The notes under the pieces: model-generated
Told to the model about the DNA's origin: nothing
Databases searched by the model: none
What the model saw: the letters and a program-made list of their open reading frames with translations, nothing else
Shown here: positions 11,145 through 13,210 of the stretch, one piece after another
Numbering within the stretch: the first letter of the stretch is position 1
How the letters are laid out: each line of letters begins with the position of its first letter
Origin: Cerioporus squamosus
Taxonomy: Eukaryota; Basidiomycota; Agaricomycetes; Polyporales; Polyporaceae
Length of the DNA: 13,210 bases
Assembly: GCA_022592435.1 (NCBI GenBank)
Contig: JABYQS010000791.1
Location: forward strand, 1 to 13,210
Direction of reading: 5' to 3'
Translations under genes and position numbers: made by a program

Positions 11145-12759
11145 TCATAAGTCCTCGTCGTAGTCCTCGATTCGCTTGCCGATTCCATCCTTCATGGCAC
11201 GATCGACAACAGCACAAGCAATGGCTACGTCCTGTACGCCGACGCCCACCGACTTGAAGATCGTGATGTCGCCGCTTCGTTGTACTTCTTGGACAATGCC
11301 TGAACGTGGGGTCCAGGACGATTCCTCCATGTCCAACAGTTCCCCGATCTCGACCAAGTCAGATTCCGTACAGCCTGCTGAGATGAGTTCCCCGGCCTCA
11401 ACCTGGCGGCGGCGCAGCGAAACCGTGAATAATCGTTCAAGGAGCGGATACCACGACCTACCAAACAGGCTGACTTTTGGTCTACGACTATCTTGCCCGC
11501 GCGCTTGACCAGGTCGGTGTCAATCTCGTGCCTGCACGACCCAAACGTGAGTTGTAGACGATCAGAGGTAGCGCTGCGGACTGACATCTCGGGCTTGTAC
11601 GATCCAATGAGGCAGAGGTGCGTGCCCGGTCGCACGTATTCAGACGGAAAGAGCGGCTCCATGGAAGATGTCGCGGTGACGATAATGCGAGCCTGTCCAA
11701 TGCATTCACGAAGAGTTGGGCCCTCCTGCTCATCGACAGAGGATAAGGTGCCGGTCGATACCCGCACGGCAGGGAAGCCTTGGCCTATGCGATCGCACAG
11801 AGCTTGCAGTCGTGCGTTCTTCGACCGGTTGAAGATCGTGCAGGTCTGGATGGACGAGTATGCACTCAGGAAGAGCGAGACATGGGCTTGGATCTGTGCG
11901 CCCGCTCCTAACGCGACGATACTGGTTGGCTTGAAATTCGAGGGGAGTAGCACACGGGCAGAGAGCAAAGAGCCTGAGGTGCAAAGAGACAGAGATGTAA
12001 GAACCATCATTCTACTCGACGCCAATGGGATAACCCTGTAGGTCATGGAGAGAAGTATGCAGTCGACCGGGATATCCTTGCATGAGGGCAGAAAGAGCAT
12101 CTTCCTTATCGGGAACCCATCCACTGAGGAGGTGGAAACCATACCCGGATGCGCCTTCGGCTTAGAGCAATGCAGGAGCAATGCATGGAGTGCGAAGAGG
12201 GGAAGAGATCCGTAGAACACTGGAGGTCCGCCTCGGTGTCACGACGTCAGTCGCTAGCACCTCTGCGAGCCACCACTCGCCCGACGCATACGTCAAACAC
12301 TGTTGCAGGACTTTCTCATGTGCATTGTGAGGGATTTATGATCCTGTCGGATATACAACCCTAGCTCTGGCCGACAACGCCCCCTCTCGAACAACAACTC
12401 ACCAGCAGCATTCCTCAATGCAGTCAACAACCTCGCATTCACGATAGCCTTGACATGACCCCCATGTTCATCCATCGCGATCGTACTCGCAGGGAGACCC
12501 CTCGCCCTCACGTCCTCCGGCGCGCCCGCGATAGGCACTGATACGACCTTCATCGTCGTCCCGAGGACGCGATGCGCGATGGCATGAAGAGTGCTGTGTG
12601 ATTCTGCGTCGATATGACAGTTCGGTGGGGCTGGACGATACCGGGGTCGGAGGAAGTGAGCTGCGAGAAGACACCGGCCATGAGGTCGACAAGCTCGTCC
12701 GGGCTGAACCGTGTGGTGACCTCGAGGGTGTCGCGCGCCGAGAGCACTAGAAGAGACAT
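11145..12759 (-). pseudogene. Ornithine cyclodeaminase/mu-crystallin family protein, one frameshift
   Basis: An NAD(P)-binding protein of the ornithine cyclodeaminase/mu-crystallin family; the substrate of fungal members is usually unknown. Exons I read: 12759-12403, 11973-11586, 11531-11462 and 11402-11145, separated by introns of 429, 54 and 59 nt, about 357 residues if the frame were continuous. N-terminal blocks are MSLLVLSARD, DELVDLMAGVFSQL and PHRTVISTQNHTALFMPSR. After RIAS the frame breaks near 12561-12570, and the next frame resumes with GTTMKVVSVP, carrying the conserved Lys. Straight reading hits TGA at 12550-12552. Exon 1 is 357 nt where phase requires 1 mod 3, consistent with one lost base. 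The rest is intact: Rossmann motif VALGAGAQIQAH, IIVTATSSMEPLFPSEYV, IGSYKPEM, KRAGKIVVDQKSACL, EAGELISAG, and FKSVGVGVQDVAIA with the conserved Asp, ending DYDEDL at a TGA (11145-11147). With one lesion only, an assembly error or a recent loss are both plausible. Confidence 0.8.
11974..12402 (-). other. Unusually long (429 nt) intron in the ornithine cyclodeaminase family gene
   Basis: The exon ends NARLLTALRNAA plus one base of a Gly codon at 12403, followed by a gtgagt donor. The protein resumes at 11973 as the rest of Gly and SLLSARVLLP after a pyrimidine-rich acceptor ending ctcag. The family sequence is continuous across this point, so no exon is missing. The intron is six to eight times longer than the gene's other introns. 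I saw no terminal inverted repeats or target-site duplication. Part of it (from 12220) happens to be open in frame with the downstream exon. Confidence 0.7.
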
Positions 12760-13210
12760 GCGGAACGATGTCTGAGACGATGAGGGCAACAAGGAGACTC
12801 GGAGTCAGCGTCCATGGCCATGATGGTGGCGGAAGCGTGGACCGTTGGACGATGGGCAAAGCGCCGGACCCAGAGTCACCGCACCGCGACACATAGGCAC
12901 ACATACACTCATGATGGGACGTGTCAAGTGCAGATATTCTATCCGCGGCGGCGATTCCGTGCAGATGGTCTGAGCATCGTATCAGATTGACCAGTACATA
13001 ATATAAGCAGTGTCACTGACTTGGACTGGAATGGTACCGCCCAAGTACTAAGTGAACACTCAATCGGAGTCACCACTACTTAGTGATACACAGGAAAAGC
13101 AAGGAGATTATAGGCGTAAGCATGTAGTATAGGAAAGGAAAGGCACATCCGAGACGAAAGACCATGAGCACAGACCACACCGCTCAAGCGTTGGAGCCCG
13201 GCCACCTAGT
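12760..13210. other. Upstream flank of the ornithine cyclodeaminase family gene, no gene recognised
   Basis: About 450 nt with no recognisable coding sequence; minus-strand open frames extending upstream of 12759 lack family similarity. An A/T-rich block around 12997-13006 reads CTTATATTATG on the minus strand, about 240 nt upstream of the start codon, and could be a TATA-like element. The sequence runs off the window edge. Confidence 0.45.
13046..13086. repeat. Short imperfect direct repeat
   Basis: Tactaagtga at 13046-13055 and tacttagtga at 13077-13086 match at nine of ten positions with a 31-nt period, upstream of the ornithine cyclodeaminase family gene. Each unit is also partly palindromic around its centre. 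They could be transcription-factor sites or chance. Confidence 0.25.

Noticed and set aside
11225..12220. A 331-codon minus-strand frame as a complete ornithine cyclodeaminase gene starting at 12220
   Set aside because: Its first part lies inside the 429-nt intron and its last part runs through two further introns; family blocks place the N-terminus at 12759 and the end at 11145.
12293..12904. A 203-codon minus-strand frame as an independent gene
   Set aside because: Only its middle (GTTMKVVSVP to NARLLTALRNAA) is real coding sequence; it is the second half of ornithine cyclodeaminase exon 1 in the shifted frame.

Overview
This window is nuclear DNA of a filamentous fungus, most likely an agaricomycete basidiomycete of the wood-decay or polypore type. 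Genes are split by many short introns (mostly 49-80 nt) with GT donors such as gtgagt, gtacgt and gtatgt. It also carries an AA9 lytic polysaccharide monooxygenase and membrane-protein paralogues typical of Agaricomycetes. No tRNA, rRNA, CRISPR array or recognisable transposon was seen.

Layout from left to right: (1) <1-1279, plus strand, the 3' part of a multi-exon seven-transmembrane protein gene; (2) about 1 kb without a recognisable gene; (3) 2293-3719, plus strand, a second diverged copy of the same gene; (4) 4057-6589, minus strand, an intact 12-exon gene for the mitochondrial succinate dehydrogenase flavoprotein (SDH1, 638 residues); (5) 7118-8376, minus strand, an intact 6-exon secreted AA9 monooxygenase gene (314 residues) with a Ser-rich linker and a short basic C-terminal tail; (6) about 9549-10814, minus strand, a heavily damaged short-chain dehydrogenase/reductase pseudogene; (7) 11145-12759, minus strand, an ornithine cyclodeaminase/mu-crystallin family gene with one frameshift and one abnormally long intron; (8) 12760-13210, upstream sequence without a recognised gene.

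The genes do not form one pathway. SDH1 is a respiratory/TCA-cycle gene and the AA9 enzyme acts outside the cell on cellulose-type polysaccharides. The clearest pattern is contrast: SDH1 and the AA9 gene splice into uninterrupted, motif-complete proteins over about 2.9 kb of coding sequence, while all four remaining loci carry frameshifts, stops or splice-site damage. This looks like a housekeeping/secretory core flanked by decaying accessory genes. Assembly error cannot be excluded for the single-base lesions. I found no convincing novel multi-gene system.
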